A stretch of DNA of 64,000 bases from CAIWTU01 sp963815135 (GCA_963815135.1 CAWFFO010000007.1:124001-188000), one strand, 5' to 3'. Positions 33,524-43,409 are shown, counted from the stretch's first letter. The notes: generated by a model from the letters alone, not told the origin. Program-made: numbers and translations.

Positions 33524-34516
33524 ATGAAAATTACCGGCCTGTACATAATTCTCCTCCTTATAAAACTGGTAATCATTTATGGCGTTGTTCTGACCGGTGC
33601 GGCATATCTGGTCTATGCCGAGCGCAAGGTGCTCGCCTGGATCCAGGACAGGAAGGGTCCGAACAGGGTCGGTCCGTTCGGCCTGCTGCAGCCGCTCGCA
33701 GATCTGATCAAGATGCTCGCCAAGGAAGATGTCAGGCCGGAAAAGGCCGACAAATGGCTGTATCTGCTCGCGCCGGCCATGGCTTCCATTCCCGCTATCA
33801 TGACCTTCGCCGTGATTCCGTTCGGCGCACCGGTAACGCTATTTGGCAGAACCGTTAACCTGCAGGTGACGGACCTGAATATTGGCCTGCTGTTCTTCCT
33901 GGCGCTTTCATCCATTGCTGTTTATGGAGTGGCACTGGGCGGATGGGCGTCAAACTCCAAGTACTCACTTCTGGGCGGCATCCGCGGCCTTGCCCAGCTC
34001 ATTTCCTATGAACTTTCCATGGGTCTGTCCCTGGTGCCGATCGTAATGCTGAGCCGATCATTCAGGCTGAGCGATATCGTCAGCGCTCAGGCCGCTGTCC
34101 CGTTCATAGTTTATCAGCCGCTTGCTTTCGTGATATTCCTCATCAGTATCGTCGCGGAATGCAAGCGGGCACCTTTTGATCTGCCGGAGGCCGAAGGCGA
34201 GCTTGTGGCCGGATTTCATACCGAATACTCCGGAATGCGTTTCGGACTTTTTTTCATGGGAGAATACATAAATATCATCGTGCTGGGAGGACTTGCCACA
34301 ACATTTTTTCTGGGCGGTTGGAACGGTCCGTGGTTACCGCCGGTTGTCTGGTTTGTGTTTAAGGTGACGGCATTTGCTTTTCTTTTCATCTGGATACGTG
34401 GTACTCTGCCCAGGCTGAGATACGACCAGTTGATGCACCTGGGCTGGAAGTTTCTTACCCCTCTAGCGCTGATAAACATTCTGCTTACCGGATGGTGGTT
34501 GATGATCAATAGTTGA
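33524..34516 (+). CDS. nuoH: NADH-quinone oxidoreductase subunit H
   Basis: 330 residues from ATG 33524 (MKITGLYIILLLIKLVIIYG); upstream in-frame codons are not conserved. Eight membrane helices are expected. Conserved segments are YAERKVLAWIQDRKGPNRVG, the quinone-loop ECKRAPFDLPEAEGELVAGF, and IRGTLPRLRYDQLM near the C-terminus. It forms the quinone-binding cavity with NuoB and NuoD. About 130 bases separate it from nuoG; that gap carries an AGGGCAAAAGGGAAA tract. Confidence 0.93.
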   Translation: MKITGLYIILLLIKLVIIYGVVLTGAAYLVYAERKVLAWIQDRKGPNRVGPFGLLQPLADLIKMLAKEDVRPEKADKWLYLLAPAMASIPAIMTFAVIPFGAPVTLFGRTVNLQVTDLNIGLLFFLALSSIAVYGVALGGWASNSKYSLLGGIRGLAQLISYELSMGLSLVPIVMLSRSFRLSDIVSAQAAVPFIVYQPLAFVIFLISIVAECKRAPFDLPEAEGELVAGFHTEYSGMRFGLFFMGEYINIIVLGGLATTFFLGGWNGPWLPPVVWFVFKVTAFAFLFIWIRGTLPRLRYDQLMHLGWKFLTPLALINILLTGWWLMINS

Positions 34517-34568
34517 AAATCTTGACAAATAAATATGCAGGGCACTCTACCCAGAAGGAGGAAGTGTT

Positions 34569-34991
34569 ATGACTGAAAATGTACATGCAACAGACAGGCA
34601 CGGCCACACACCGCTCATTATTGCGGCCAGGGAAGGGAGCGAGGATGCCGTAAGGGATCTGCTCAACAGGGGAGCGGACATCGACGCGAGGAGCAAAAAG
34701 GGGAAGACGGCCCTGCATTACGCCGCGGCCAACGGGCACGCGGAGGTGATCAAGATACTTCTTGAACATGGCGCGATCGTTGACCCGCGTGACCGTGACG
34801 GCCACACTCCCCTCATGTTCGCCGCCAATTACGGCTGCAATAATTGTGTTGCAAGTATGATCGAATACGGCGCAGATGTTAACGCCAGGACCATGAGCGG
34901 CAACACCGCCATGGTTTATGCAGAAACCAACAACCATCCCGATACCCTTGATCTGCTCAAGAAGGCGCAGAGAACCAAGCAGGCGGTATAG
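34569..34991 (+). CDS. Ankyrin-repeat protein inside the nuo operon
   Basis: 140 residues with AGGAGGAAG before ATG 34569. Four ankyrin repeats of 33 residues start near residues 8, 41, 74 and 107 (HTPLIIAAREG, KTALHYAAANG, HTPLMFAANYG, NTAMVYAETNN). No signal peptide, so cytoplasmic. It lies between nuoH and nuoI, same strand, 52 bases after nuoH, so it is made along with the complex. Ankyrin repeats bind proteins; a role as an assembly factor or regulator of the complex is possible but only inferred. The frame is intact and base composition is like its neighbours. Confidence 0.9.
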   Translation: MTENVHATDRHGHTPLIIAAREGSEDAVRDLLNRGADIDARSKKGKTALHYAAANGHAEVIKILLEHGAIVDPRDRDGHTPLMFAANYGCNNCVASMIEYGADVNARTMSGNTAMVYAETNNHPDTLDLLKKAQRTKQAV

Positions 34992-35038
34992 AAATCTGCC
35001 CGGCCGAGCCGCCGGCGGGTTTCTGACGGAAGCGGAAA

Positions 35039-35570
35039 ATGTCACTACTGAATGATATAAAAGCTCTGGGACTTGGCATGTGGACTACGTGGAAGCATAT
35101 TTTCCGCCGTCCGGTCAACCATCCAGTATCCTGAGCAGAAACGAACCCCTTTCCCGCGATTCCGGGCGCGGATAGTGCTGACCCGCGATCCTGACGGGGG
35201 AGAGCGCTGCGTTGCCTGCTATCTGTGCTCCGCCGCCTGCCCGGTGGACTGCATCTCCATGCAGGCTGCCGAGAGGGAGGACGGCAGGCGCTATGCAGCC
35301 TGGTTCCGCATTAATTTTTCCCGCTGCATCTTCTGCGGACTCTGTGCAGAGGCTTGTCCGACCATGGCGATCCAGATGACTCCGGATTACGAGATCTGCA
35401 AACGGGACATCATGAATCTGGTATACGAGAAGGAAGACCTGCTGATCGACGGCTGCGGAAAGGATCCCGAATACAATTTTTACAGGCATGCCGGTATCGG
35501 GGTAGTGAACCCGCGGGGAGGCAATGAGGACGAGCTGCCTCCTGTCGACGTAAGAACTTTGATGCCGTAA
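35039..35570 (+). CDS. nuoI: NADH-quinone oxidoreductase subunit I (one frame break)
   Basis: About 176 residues when corrected. From ATG 35039 the reading is MSLLNDIKALGLGMWTTWKH and stops early; one extra A near 35117 (GTCAACCATC) explains this, and the protein resumes as TIQYPEQKRTPFPRFRAR to 35570. Two [4Fe-4S] motifs are visible, CVACYLCSAACPVDC and CIFCGLCAEACP (clusters N6a and N6b). The amphipathic start anchors the subunit on the membrane arm. It passes electrons from NuoG to NuoB. Confidence 0.85.
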
Positions 35571-35617
35571 AGACAGCCGCCGGCAGTTGGCAACTGGCAG
35601 GAAAAAAATAAAAAGGC

Positions 35618-35633
35618 CAGCGGCTAGCCGCTG
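35618..35633. repeat. Perfect 16-bp palindrome between nuoI and nuoJ
   Basis: CAGCGGCTAGCCGCTG is its own reverse complement. A second small hairpin, CAGTTG-G-CAACTG, lies about 30 bases upstream. No T tract follows. Together with the hairpins at 30151 and 36452 it shows that several gaps of the nuo operon carry a palindrome. Confidence 0.5.
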
Positions 35634-35656
35634 ACTGCTTGGTTTTAAGAGCTGAT

Positions 35657-36141
35657 ATGGAACAGGCGTTTTTTTACATAATGGCTGCCGTAGTTGTGGC
35701 TGCGACTTTCTTTTCCATCAGGGAAAAGCACGCGGTGCATGCAATCATCTATCTTGCCACATCGTTTTTTGCCCTTGCGGTGATCTTCTACCTGCTGGCC
35801 GCCCCCCTTGTCGCCGTCTTCGAGGTTATTCATCTATGCGGGCGCCATCATGGTGCTGTTCCTGTTCGTCATCATGATGCTCGATCTGGGCCATCCGGAA
35901 AAGATAATATTTCCCGGTTGGCGCGAATGGACGCCTGCATTGCTTCTCGGTCTCAATAACAGCGGCCGCGGTTATATCCCTTGCCGTCCGTCATGTCCCG
36001 TCACCGGGTGCAGTTCATTATATAAAAATCAGGGATTTTGCCGCTTTGCTGTTCCAAAGGTACGGCGTGGCAGTCGAAGTCGTGTCAATGCAGCTTCTGT
36101 TTGCCCTGGTCGGGGCTCTTTATCTCGGGAGGCGGAAATGA
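35657..36141 (+). CDS. nuoJ: NADH-quinone oxidoreductase subunit J (frame broken twice)
   Basis: About 161 residues when corrected. ATG 35657 gives MEQAFFYIMAAVVVAATFFS; a change near 35825 leads into YAGAIMVLFLFVIMMLDLG, and another near 35953 (CTCAATAACAG, one extra A) gives LITAAAVISLAVRH and the ending QLLFALVGALYLGRRK at 36141. Five helices, with the YAGAIMVLF segment conserved in NuoJ. The corrected stop overlaps the nuoK start as ATGA, which supports the correction. Membrane subunit near the quinone-site proton channel. Confidence 0.8.
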
Positions 36142-36446
36142 TCGTTCCTTTGTCTCACGTCCTGATTCTCGCTTCCATAATTTTTGTCATGGGAATGGTC
36201 TGCCTGGTATCATGGCGGACAAATCTGATCATGATGCTGATCGGCATCGAAATCATGCTCAATGCCGCCATCCTGGCCTTTGTGGGTGGAGCAGCGTATT
36301 GGGGTGCGGCCGACGGACAGGTATTTTCCCTTTTTATCATTGCCATGACTTCGGCGGAGGTTTCGTTGGCGCTGGCACTCGTAGTTTATCTGCACCGGCG
36401 TAAAAGGTCGGTGAATTCTGATGATTTTACCATGCTGAAAGAATAA
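36138..36446 (+). CDS. nuoK: NADH-quinone oxidoreductase subunit K
   Basis: 102 residues, start overlapping the nuoJ stop (ATGA). Three helices with the two conserved buried glutamates in LIGIEIMLNAAILAF and AMTSAEVSLALALVV, which are required for proton transfer. The open frame continues upstream into nuoJ; 36138 is chosen because it matches the family N-terminus (MIVPLSHVLILA) and follows GGGAGG. The frame is intact. Confidence 0.93.
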   Translation: MIVPLSHVLILASIIFVMGMVCLVSWRTNLIMMLIGIEIMLNAAILAFVGGAAYWGAADGQVFSLFIIAMTSAEVSLALALVVYLHRRKRSVNSDDFTMLKE

Positions 36447-36451
36447 CAGTG

Positions 36452-36481
36452 CATCAGCCGGCAGTCTTCTGCCGGCTGATG
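36452..36481. repeat. Strong hairpin between nuoK and nuoL
   Basis: CATCAGCCGGCAG (36452-36464) pairs perfectly over 13 bases with CTGCCGGCTGATG (36469-36481) around a TCTT loop. No T tract follows, so termination is unlikely. It could set the level of nuoL-M-N relative to the upstream genes by protecting mRNA ends. Confidence 0.6.
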
Positions 36482-36533
36482 GAACCTGAAACCGGCAGTA
36501 CGTATGGTTTTACGGAGCCCAGTGGACTCAAGT

Positions 36534-38401
36534 ATGAATACTTTTCTTGTCCTGATACTCCTGTTCCCCCTTCTGGGAGGAATCTTCAACGCATTGTCCG
36601 GCTTGCGAATCCGGCGACGCCTCGGCCAGGGAGTTGCCTGCGCGGCCGTATGGGCCTCTTTCATTAGCTCGGTAGCGGCGTTTGCCCTCCTGCAGACCCC
36701 CTTCAGGACTGATCTGTTCCGCTGGATTTCAGCCTTCGATTTCAATGCCCCCTTTTCCCTCTATTTCGACAACCTGGCGGCTGTGATGTGCGTAATGGTC
36801 ACCTTTGTCTGGGGCTGATCCATATCTATTCGACTGCATACATGGCGGAAGATTCCGATTATGCCCGTTTTTTCTCATTACTCAACCTCTTTGTCTTTGC
36901 CATGCTTCTGCTGGTCCTTGCCGACAGCCTGCCCCTTTTGTACCTGGGGTGGGAAGGTGTGGGCTTCTGTTCCTATGCTCTCATCGGTTTCTGGTATCAG
37001 GATGAGGAAAATGCCACGGCGGGACGCAAGGCGTTTATTGTTACAAGGATAGGGGACGTAGCCTTCGGAATAGCTATTTTCTGGTTGTTCAGGCTTTTCG
37101 GAACGTTATCCGTCAGCGATATAAATCATCTGGGGTCTACTGTTCCCATGTGGATTGTCACGGCGATAGGTCTGCTCCTGGTAGGAGGGGCGATAGGCAA
37201 ATCGGCGCAGATGCCGCTCATGGTCTGGCTGCCCGACGCGATGGCCGGTCCGACGCCGGTCTCCGCCCTGATCCATGCCGCAACCATGGTCGTGGCCGGT
37301 GTCTACCTGTTGAGCAGGCTTTTTCCCTTTATCGGTCTTTCGCCAATGGTTACTGCCGTCATTGCCTGCATCGGCGCGCTCACGGCGTTTTACGCCGCCA
37401 CCTGCGCGCTCGCCCAGCGCGATCTGAAGCGCATCCTGGCCTACTCCACCATGAGCCAGATCGGCTACATGATGCTGGGAGTGGGAAGCGGGGCGATCAC
37501 CGCAGCTACCTTCCACCTGCTGGTTCATTCATTCTTCAAGGCACTTCTGTTCATGGGAGCAGGCTGCATAATCGCGGCGGCAGGACATGAAAAGGATATT
37601 TTCAGGATGGGTGGAATGCGGAGCAGTCTGCCCTACACTTTCTGGCCCTTTCTGGCAGGAGCTGTCTGTCTGGCGGGGCTGCCGCCGACCGGAGGTTTTT
37701 TCAGCAAGGACCTGATACTGACCGAGGTTTTCTTCAAAGGTGGAGCCTTATTTCAGGGACTTTTCGTTCTTGCTGAAGTTACCGCTTTTCTCACTGCAGT
37801 CTACACATTCAGGATGGTTTATGTGGTTTTCGGTGGTGAAAAACGGAAAACAGAGGCTGTTCCACGGATTATGGAATACACTCTGCTGCCCCTTGCGCTT
37901 TTGGCCCTGTGTGGAGGATTGCTGGATCTGCCGCGATATACGGGCATGTCCGGATGGCTCGGGGAATTTCTCGCGTCTCTCAACAGGTTCGATGCCATGA
38001 AGCCTGCCGCCGGGACGGAAGAGCTCCTGCAGCTCCTTGCAGGGGTGGTTGCCGTAGCCGGCCTGGTTTGCGCCCATTTCATCTATTCGGGCGACAAGTG
38101 GCGGAAAAGGGAAAAAACCCTGTTTGCTCCCGGGATAGCGGCCTTTTTTCGGGACGGCTGGTATTTCGACCGGTTTTACGGCTTCCTTTTTGTCCGGCCG
38201 TATGAATGGCTATCCCGCTTCCTGTGGAAAAAAATCGATGAGACGACACTGGACGGTTCGCTTGGAGGATTGGCGAACTTTCTGGGAAGTTTCGGACAGC
38301 GGCTGGGCGGCTGGTCCAACGGGAGGGTTTCCGTTTATATTGCCAGTTTTTCAGTCGGTACCATGCTGCTGGCGGCGTATTTCGCCTGGCTGTTTTTTTA
38401 A
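36534..38401 (+). CDS. nuoL: NADH-quinone oxidoreductase subunit L (one frame break)
   Basis: About 622 residues when corrected. ATG 36534 opens MNTFLVLILLFPLLGG; the frame stops at VTFVWG because of an extra base in GGGG near 36812 and resumes LIHIYSTAYMAEDSDYARFF to 38401. It contains YLGWEGVGFCSYALIGFW, GKSAQMPLMVWLPDAMAGPT and LKRILAYSTMSQIGYM, the standard NuoL core, and the long C-terminal lateral helix region. The most distal proton-pumping subunit. The hairpin between nuoK and nuoL lies 53 bases upstream. Confidence 0.87.
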
Positions 38402-38488
38402 AAGCGGATTTGCAGGGATAATCAGGAAATGCAGGATTAAAAGAGAGATTGAATATCACTTCCCTGTTAAACAAAAAAGGATAAATTT

Positions 38489-39991
38489 GTGCAAGGCAAC
38501 TTACCGATTCTGACAATTCTTTTGTTTCTTCCCCTGGCGGGCAGCATTCCGGTTTTGCTGCTGCGGCGGAGGGAAGACCTGTGCAGACTGATGGCGCTTG
38601 CCGTTGCCATTGTCGAGCTGGGAGTGGCCGGATGGGTCTGTTCCCTGGGCGCCGGGGCGACGGCCGTCTCGGGACCGTTCGCGGGGTTTTTCCTTGTCCG
38701 CGACATTCCCTGGATTGAACGTTTCGGTATCCGTTACACTCTCGGCCTGGACGGTATCAGTGTTCTCCTCGTACTTCTGACGGCCTTGATAATGTGCGCC
38801 GCTGTTCTGGTTTCCCGCAAGTCGGTAACGAAGCATGTCGCGGCCTATCATGTACTTCTCCTTGTGATGACAACGGGGATAATGGGTGTTTTCCTCTCCC
38901 TGGACCTTTTTCTTTTCTACCTCTTCTGGGAAGTTATGCTTATCCCCATGCTGCTGATAATCGGAATTTGGGGAAAGGGCAGACCGGCCTACGCCGCCAT
39001 AAAATTCTTCATTTACACCATGGCCGGGTCACTGCTGATGCTTCTGGCGGTAATCGGACTTTACCTGATCCACGGCAGCCAGACGGGACAGTATACATTC
39101 GCCCTGTCTGAATTGCTCCATACCACCATGTCAGGTTCCACTGCCTTCTGGCTGTTCGGCGCTTTCCTCCTTGCCTTCGCCATCAAAGTCCCTATCTTTC
39201 CGCTTCATAACTGGCTCCCCGACGCCTATACGGATGCCCCGCCCGCGGGCAGCCTGATACTTGCGGCACTCATGGCCAAGACAGGGGCATACGCCTTGAT
39301 CCGCTTCGCTTTTCCACTCTTCCCTTCGGCAGCCTCCAGCTTTTCACCGGTTATTCTTTTGCTTGCAGTGGCCAGCATTTTGTACGGGTCGTGGATAGCG
39401 TACGCACAGCAGGATATGAAACGTCTGATCGCATATTCAAGCTTCGGGCACATGGGTTTCATAGTGCTCGGGATTGCCGCCTGGACGCAGGTTTCCCTGT
39501 CCGGCTCGGTGATCCAGATGGTGAATCACGGCATCACGACCGGTGGCCTTTTCATCATGCTCGGGATGCTGGAGGAGAGGGGTGGAACCAATGACATTGG
39601 AGCCTATGGCGATCTGTGGGGCAGGATTCCCGTATATTCGGGATTTTTCCTACTGTTTGCCCTTGCTTCCGTCGGGTTGCCCGGATTGAACAACTTTGTC
39701 GGGGAGTTCCTGGTGCTGGCAGGGGTGTTCCGGGTATCGGCCTGGCCTGCGGTGCTCGCCTTTGCCGGAATAGTCCTGGTCCTGGTTTACATGTTGCGCA
39801 TGGTGCAGAAGGTACTTTTCCTGAAACCGGTTGATACTCTCCATCTGTGGGATATTTCCCCGCGAGAGGGTCTTGTTCTTTCGGTGTTCGCGATTATCAT
39901 CGTATTCCTGGGGGTTTATCCCGTGCCGTTGCTCGATCTTATTAAGACTCCGATTCAGCTCTTGACCGTCGGGCCGGGAGGGTTGCCATGA
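38489..39991 (+). CDS. nuoM: NADH-quinone oxidoreductase subunit M
   Basis: 500 residues from GTG 38489, preceded by AAAGGATAAATTT. About 14 helices; FYLFWEVMLIPMLLIIGIWG, KVPIFPLHNWLPDAYTDAPP and MKRLIAYSSFGHMGFIVLG are the conserved blocks with the Glu and Lys used in pumping. The frame is intact. Its stop overlaps the nuoN start (ATGA). An 87-base gap precedes it, with no structure I can identify. Confidence 0.92.
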   Translation: MQGNLPILTILLFLPLAGSIPVLLLRRREDLCRLMALAVAIVELGVAGWVCSLGAGATAVSGPFAGFFLVRDIPWIERFGIRYTLGLDGISVLLVLLTALIMCAAVLVSRKSVTKHVAAYHVLLLVMTTGIMGVFLSLDLFLFYLFWEVMLIPMLLIIGIWGKGRPAYAAIKFFIYTMAGSLLMLLAVIGLYLIHGSQTGQYTFALSELLHTTMSGSTAFWLFGAFLLAFAIKVPIFPLHNWLPDAYTDAPPAGSLILAALMAKTGAYALIRFAFPLFPSAASSFSPVILLLAVASILYGSWIAYAQQDMKRLIAYSSFGHMGFIVLGIAAWTQVSLSGSVIQMVNHGITTGGLFIMLGMLEERGGTNDIGAYGDLWGRIPVYSGFFLLFALASVGLPGLNNFVGEFLVLAGVFRVSAWPAVLAFAGIVLVLVYMLRMVQKVLFLKPVDTLHLWDISPREGLVLSVFAIIIVFLGVYPVPLLDLIKTPIQLLTVGPGGLP

Positions 39992-41400
39992 CTTTTGCGG
40001 ACATCTGGGCATTCATGCCCATTTTGATTATCGGCGCGGGAATACTGATTGTTCTGCTTAGCGGGGCATTTGTGCCGGGTCGTTATGGGACGATGGTGGG
40101 AATAGCAACACTGCTGGGGGCTGCCTGCTGGTCTTTGCAGACTCCCCCCCAAACTGTGGCGCCCCATCTTGGATTATCCTTTACCCCCTTTGCCAGGTTT
40201 TTCATCGTACTGTTTTCCCTTACCGCCGCTCTCACCCTGCTGCTCTCCCATGATTACAATGAGCGCAGGGGCATTCGCGGTGAGGAATACCCGGCCACCG
40301 TACTGTTTGCAACCTTCGGTATGATCGTGCTCGGCACCGCCGCAAACCTTCTCAATTTTTTTCTTGGGCTGGAGGGGCTTACTTTCGCGTTTTACATCCT
40401 TACCGCCATCGACAGGGATTGTCCTGCGTCCGGGGAAGCAGGACTCAAGTATCTGCTTCAGGGGGCGGTGAGCGCCGCGTTCATTGCATTCGGTATCGCG
40501 TTGATCTATGCCGGTGTGGGAACTCTCGATATCGCTTCCGCCATGAAGGCCGTTATGACGGGTGGTGAAAACGTACCGATCGCCTGGGGCGGCTGGGGAA
40601 TGCTTCTTATCGGACTTGCTTTCAAAGTCTCCCTGGTTCCAGCCCATCTATGGACTCCGGATGTATACCAGGGTGCACCCACCCCGGTTGTGGCTTTCCT
40701 TTCCACCGGATCGAAGGCGGCCGGATTTGCAGCGCTGCTTCTTCTTTTCATGGCTCTGGGTTCGGGAATCGCCCCTTTGCGCACACCGCTCTGGTGGCTT
40801 TCATTCCTGTCCATGTCGCTGGGAAATCTTGCCGCGCTGCGGCAACGCAACCTGAAAAGAATGCTGGCATATTCCTCCATCGCACAAATGGGATACGTTA
40901 CTTTGGCGCTTTTGACCGGAACGCATGACGGGTTTGCCGCGGTAGTTCTCTATGCCGTAATTTATACGGTTATGAATCTCACCGCTTTCGGTGCGGTTGC
41001 AACTCTATACGGAGAGAGCCGTATGGAAAGTATCGATGAGTACAGGGGCCTCGGCTTCAGCAGACCGTTCCAGGGAGGGATGCTTGCCCTTGCCATGTTC
41101 GCCCTGGCAGGTATTCCACCGACAGCGGGTTTCATGGGCAAGTTCGCCATATTTGCCGCGGCCATAAAAGGAAATGAGACTCCTCTTGCCATCCTGGGGA
41201 TTATAACGGCGGCTATCTCGGTTTATTATTACCTCAGAGTAGTAGCGGTCCTTTACATGCATGCGCCCGAAACGGAAACTGTGGCGAACAAGGCCTCTTT
41301 CAGGGAGACGACTGCCCTATGTCTGACCGGCTTGGTCATTCTGATTCTGGGAGTTTACCCCGGGCCGTTGATGAATATGGTTGATTTGATTCTCAAGTGA
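39988..41400 (+). CDS. nuoN: NADH-quinone oxidoreductase subunit N
   Basis: 470 residues, last gene of the operon, overlapping nuoM by four bases. About 14 helices; FFLGLEGLTFAFYILTAI, GLAFKVSLVPAHLWTPDVYQ and LKRMLAYSSIAQMGYVTLAL mark it as the third antiporter-like subunit. The usual Glu of the TM5 motif is present in LGLEGL. The frame is intact. It converges with a DUF547 gene 51 bases away, with no obvious terminator between them. Confidence 0.92.
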   Translation: MTFADIWAFMPILIIGAGILIVLLSGAFVPGRYGTMVGIATLLGAACWSLQTPPQTVAPHLGLSFTPFARFFIVLFSLTAALTLLLSHDYNERRGIRGEEYPATVLFATFGMIVLGTAANLLNFFLGLEGLTFAFYILTAIDRDCPASGEAGLKYLLQGAVSAAFIAFGIALIYAGVGTLDIASAMKAVMTGGENVPIAWGGWGMLLIGLAFKVSLVPAHLWTPDVYQGAPTPVVAFLSTGSKAAGFAALLLLFMALGSGIAPLRTPLWWLSFLSMSLGNLAALRQRNLKRMLAYSSIAQMGYVTLALLTGTHDGFAAVVLYAVIYTVMNLTAFGAVATLYGESRMESIDEYRGLGFSRPFQGGMLALAMFALAGIPPTAGFMGKFAIFAAAIKGNETPLAILGIITAAISVYYYLRVVAVLYMHAPETETVANKASFRETTALCLTGLVILILGVYPGPLMNMVDLILK

Positions 41401-41451
41401 GCAGAGGCTTGAATACGATCGATTTTTGTTGATTTTCAGGAAGCAGCTTTA

Positions 41452-42261
41452 TCAGTGGTTCAATTTCCAATCGTACTTTTTCCACTCAATTCTCGCATCA
41501 ATTCCATGATTTAAGAGAAATTCCTTTTCCTTTTCGGACTCCCGGAACTTTGCCAGAATATCAACGATTCTCTCTCTACCGCCGAAGTCGGATGAATACC
41601 ACCTGAAAATGGGAGAAAGACGCAGCAGATTGTACTCAGGCAGAACTTCCACTTCCGCTCCGTTGATGAATCCGGCCGCAGCAATATTCATTTGCTCTTC
41701 GATTTTATCCGCTCTGTAATAATTTATGGGAGGACAGGAGTTGGAGCCGCATACCAGTGTGAAATGGATAAGGGGATCGGACGGGTGAATGACATGCAGC
41801 AATCGGATGTCTGACGGGGAGAACAGGCGGAACAGCCGGTAGGGGGGACGACGATTGCCGCGCAGAATGCCATGTTCGATATCATCCGGTGTGTAAGCCA
41901 ATCCGCCGATCGAATAGGCGATCCTTCGGAAAAATCCTCTCACTTCACGGACGCTTTCCCTTATCCCCAGCTCGATTATCCCGTGAATGACAAGAGTGTT
42001 GTATATATTTATCCAGAATGCCAGCTGTTCTTCGCGCCTCTGGAGATCGGACAGGGCGAAATCACGCAGAAGGGCAGCATTGGCGGTGTATTCCCGGAAG
42101 TCTCCGGACGAACGCATGGCGCTGTAATCGACCTTCCCCCGCTCCAGGTCGAAAAAATCACCTTTGAGACGGTTCATGTCATTGCGCAGCTTTGCCGCAA
42201 TGTCGAGTTCCGCCTCTGATTGAGGCGGGGGGCCGGAGTTAAGTACCATTGTTACTTTCAT
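41452..42261 (-). CDS. DUF547 domain protein
   Basis: 269 residues with GGGAGA upstream of ATG 42261. It matches the DUF547 family: EEQLAFWINIYNTLVIHGII (about 97-116), then LHVIHPSDPLIHFTLVCGSN and SCPPINYYRADKIEEQM, with the conserved Cys in VCGSNSCPP. Bacterial members are often exported; this one shows no signal peptide. The function of the family is not established. It stands between the nuo operon (convergent) and a methyltransferase on the same strand 84 bases upstream, with which it might share a transcript. Confidence 0.85.
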   Translation of the reverse strand: MKVTMVLNSGPPPQSEAELDIAAKLRNDMNRLKGDFFDLERGKVDYSAMRSSGDFREYTANAALLRDFALSDLQRREEQLAFWINIYNTLVIHGIIELGIRESVREVRGFFRRIAYSIGGLAYTPDDIEHGILRGNRRPPYRLFRLFSPSDIRLLHVIHPSDPLIHFTLVCGSNSCPPINYYRADKIEEQMNIAAAGFINGAEVEVLPEYNLLRLSPIFRWYSSDFGGRERIVDILAKFRESEKEKEFLLNHGIDARIEWKKYDWKLNH

Positions 42262-42344
42262 CTTCTGTCTCCCTGATCGGAAAATGTATTTCTCTCTGAA
42301 TTATTTGCCTCATTGTACATGCTGATGACTATTTGAATTCAGTA

Positions 42345-43409
42345 CTATTCTCTTATCGCAATAAATCCGTCGGATATTTCCTGAACCCTGAAGCCGCATT
42401 TCCGGAAAATTTCCAGTAAGAGAATGTCAGGTACGAGTTTTTTCCAGCCACCATGGAATCGGTTTGCAGCAAGGATGATTCCGCCACTCCGCAGCCTTTC
42501 ATTGAGTTTTAATACGACTTCAGTTATGCGACTTTCAATGTTGAACTGCGGCCCGCCCAGCAGGCCGTTGCATAATATTATATCGTAACCTTCCCTTCCT
42601 GCGCTTGAAGATTGAGTAATATCTTCCGTGAAAAACTCGATTCTGTCACATGCTCCACGATCGAGTACCGGTTTTGCTCTCCGGCGAAAATTTATCTGTC
42701 TCTTCGTGTCATGGGGAAAAAAGATATGTGCGGCAGCGAAAAGTTCCAGCGGTTCCAGGGTGGATCCGTGTATGACGAAGGAGTCCGGGTTAAGGCCGCT
42801 TTCCATCAGGGCCATGGCGAGTTCGTAGGTTGACTCGCCGGTGGCGCAGGCGCTGTCGAGGCAGCGAAGGGTAACAATATTGCCTTGTTTGATTCTTTCC
42901 CTCAGCCATCTCTGCAGGAATTTTCTTTGGCCCGGATATCGGTCGAATCCTCCCCCGTGTCTGTCCGGCAGGAAAAGAGCGAAAAGAAAGGCGACTCTGC
43001 AGCTTTCATCCTCCATCAGTTTCCGCAGCAGTGTCGCAGGATTTGAACGGTTTACGTAAGGCTGAAGATGATTAAGAGCATCTATCCAGGTTGTCGATGT
43101 GTGGATGGTTGTAACCCTTGCAGGAGAGGAATAATAAAGTGAACGTAGGAGGAGTCGGTCGAAATTTCTTGTGATCTCGGCTATTGGCAGGTAAAGCTCC
43201 GTTATGGCGCGCATCTCGGCAGTTATGGCAAGCCCCGGGGACCAGAGGCCGAACGGGCAGGTGGAAGCCAGTATGCGGAATTTTTCCTCGAGCCGGAAAA
43301 TGCGCCTTTGCATATCTTTGTCGACGATTTTTCCCGGAACCATTAACCTGAACAGATGCTGGGTGGTTATTTCATCAGAGAACTCTGGTTTAAAGTGCAA
43401 GTCAGTCAT
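42345..43409 (-). CDS. CheR-like SAM-dependent methyltransferase
   Basis: 354 residues. The C-terminal half is a class I methyltransferase of CheR type: LRCLDSACATGESTYELAMA (about 199-218) is the SAM-binding motif I, FVIHGSTLEPLELFAAAHIF motif II, and GYDIILCNGLL the motif IV-like strand. The N-terminal 150 residues are helical and do not match the short CheR N-domain. No chemotaxis genes flank it, so the target may not be a chemoreceptor. The neighbour downstream is a DUF547 gene. The start at 43409 (MTDLHFKPEF) is the first ATG; the ribosome site is weak. Confidence 0.7.
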   Translation of the reverse strand: MTDLHFKPEFSDEITTQHLFRLMVPGKIVDKDMQRRIFRLEEKFRILASTCPFGLWSPGLAITAEMRAITELYLPIAEITRNFDRLLLRSLYYSSPARVTTIHTSTTWIDALNHLQPYVNRSNPATLLRKLMEDESCRVAFLFALFLPDRHGGGFDRYPGQRKFLQRWLRERIKQGNIVTLRCLDSACATGESTYELAMALMESGLNPDSFVIHGSTLEPLELFAAAHIFFPHDTKRQINFRRRAKPVLDRGACDRIEFFTEDITQSSSAGREGYDIILCNGLLGGPQFNIESRITEVVLKLNERLRSGGIILAANRFHGGWKKLVPDILLLEIFRKCGFRVQEISDGFIAIRE

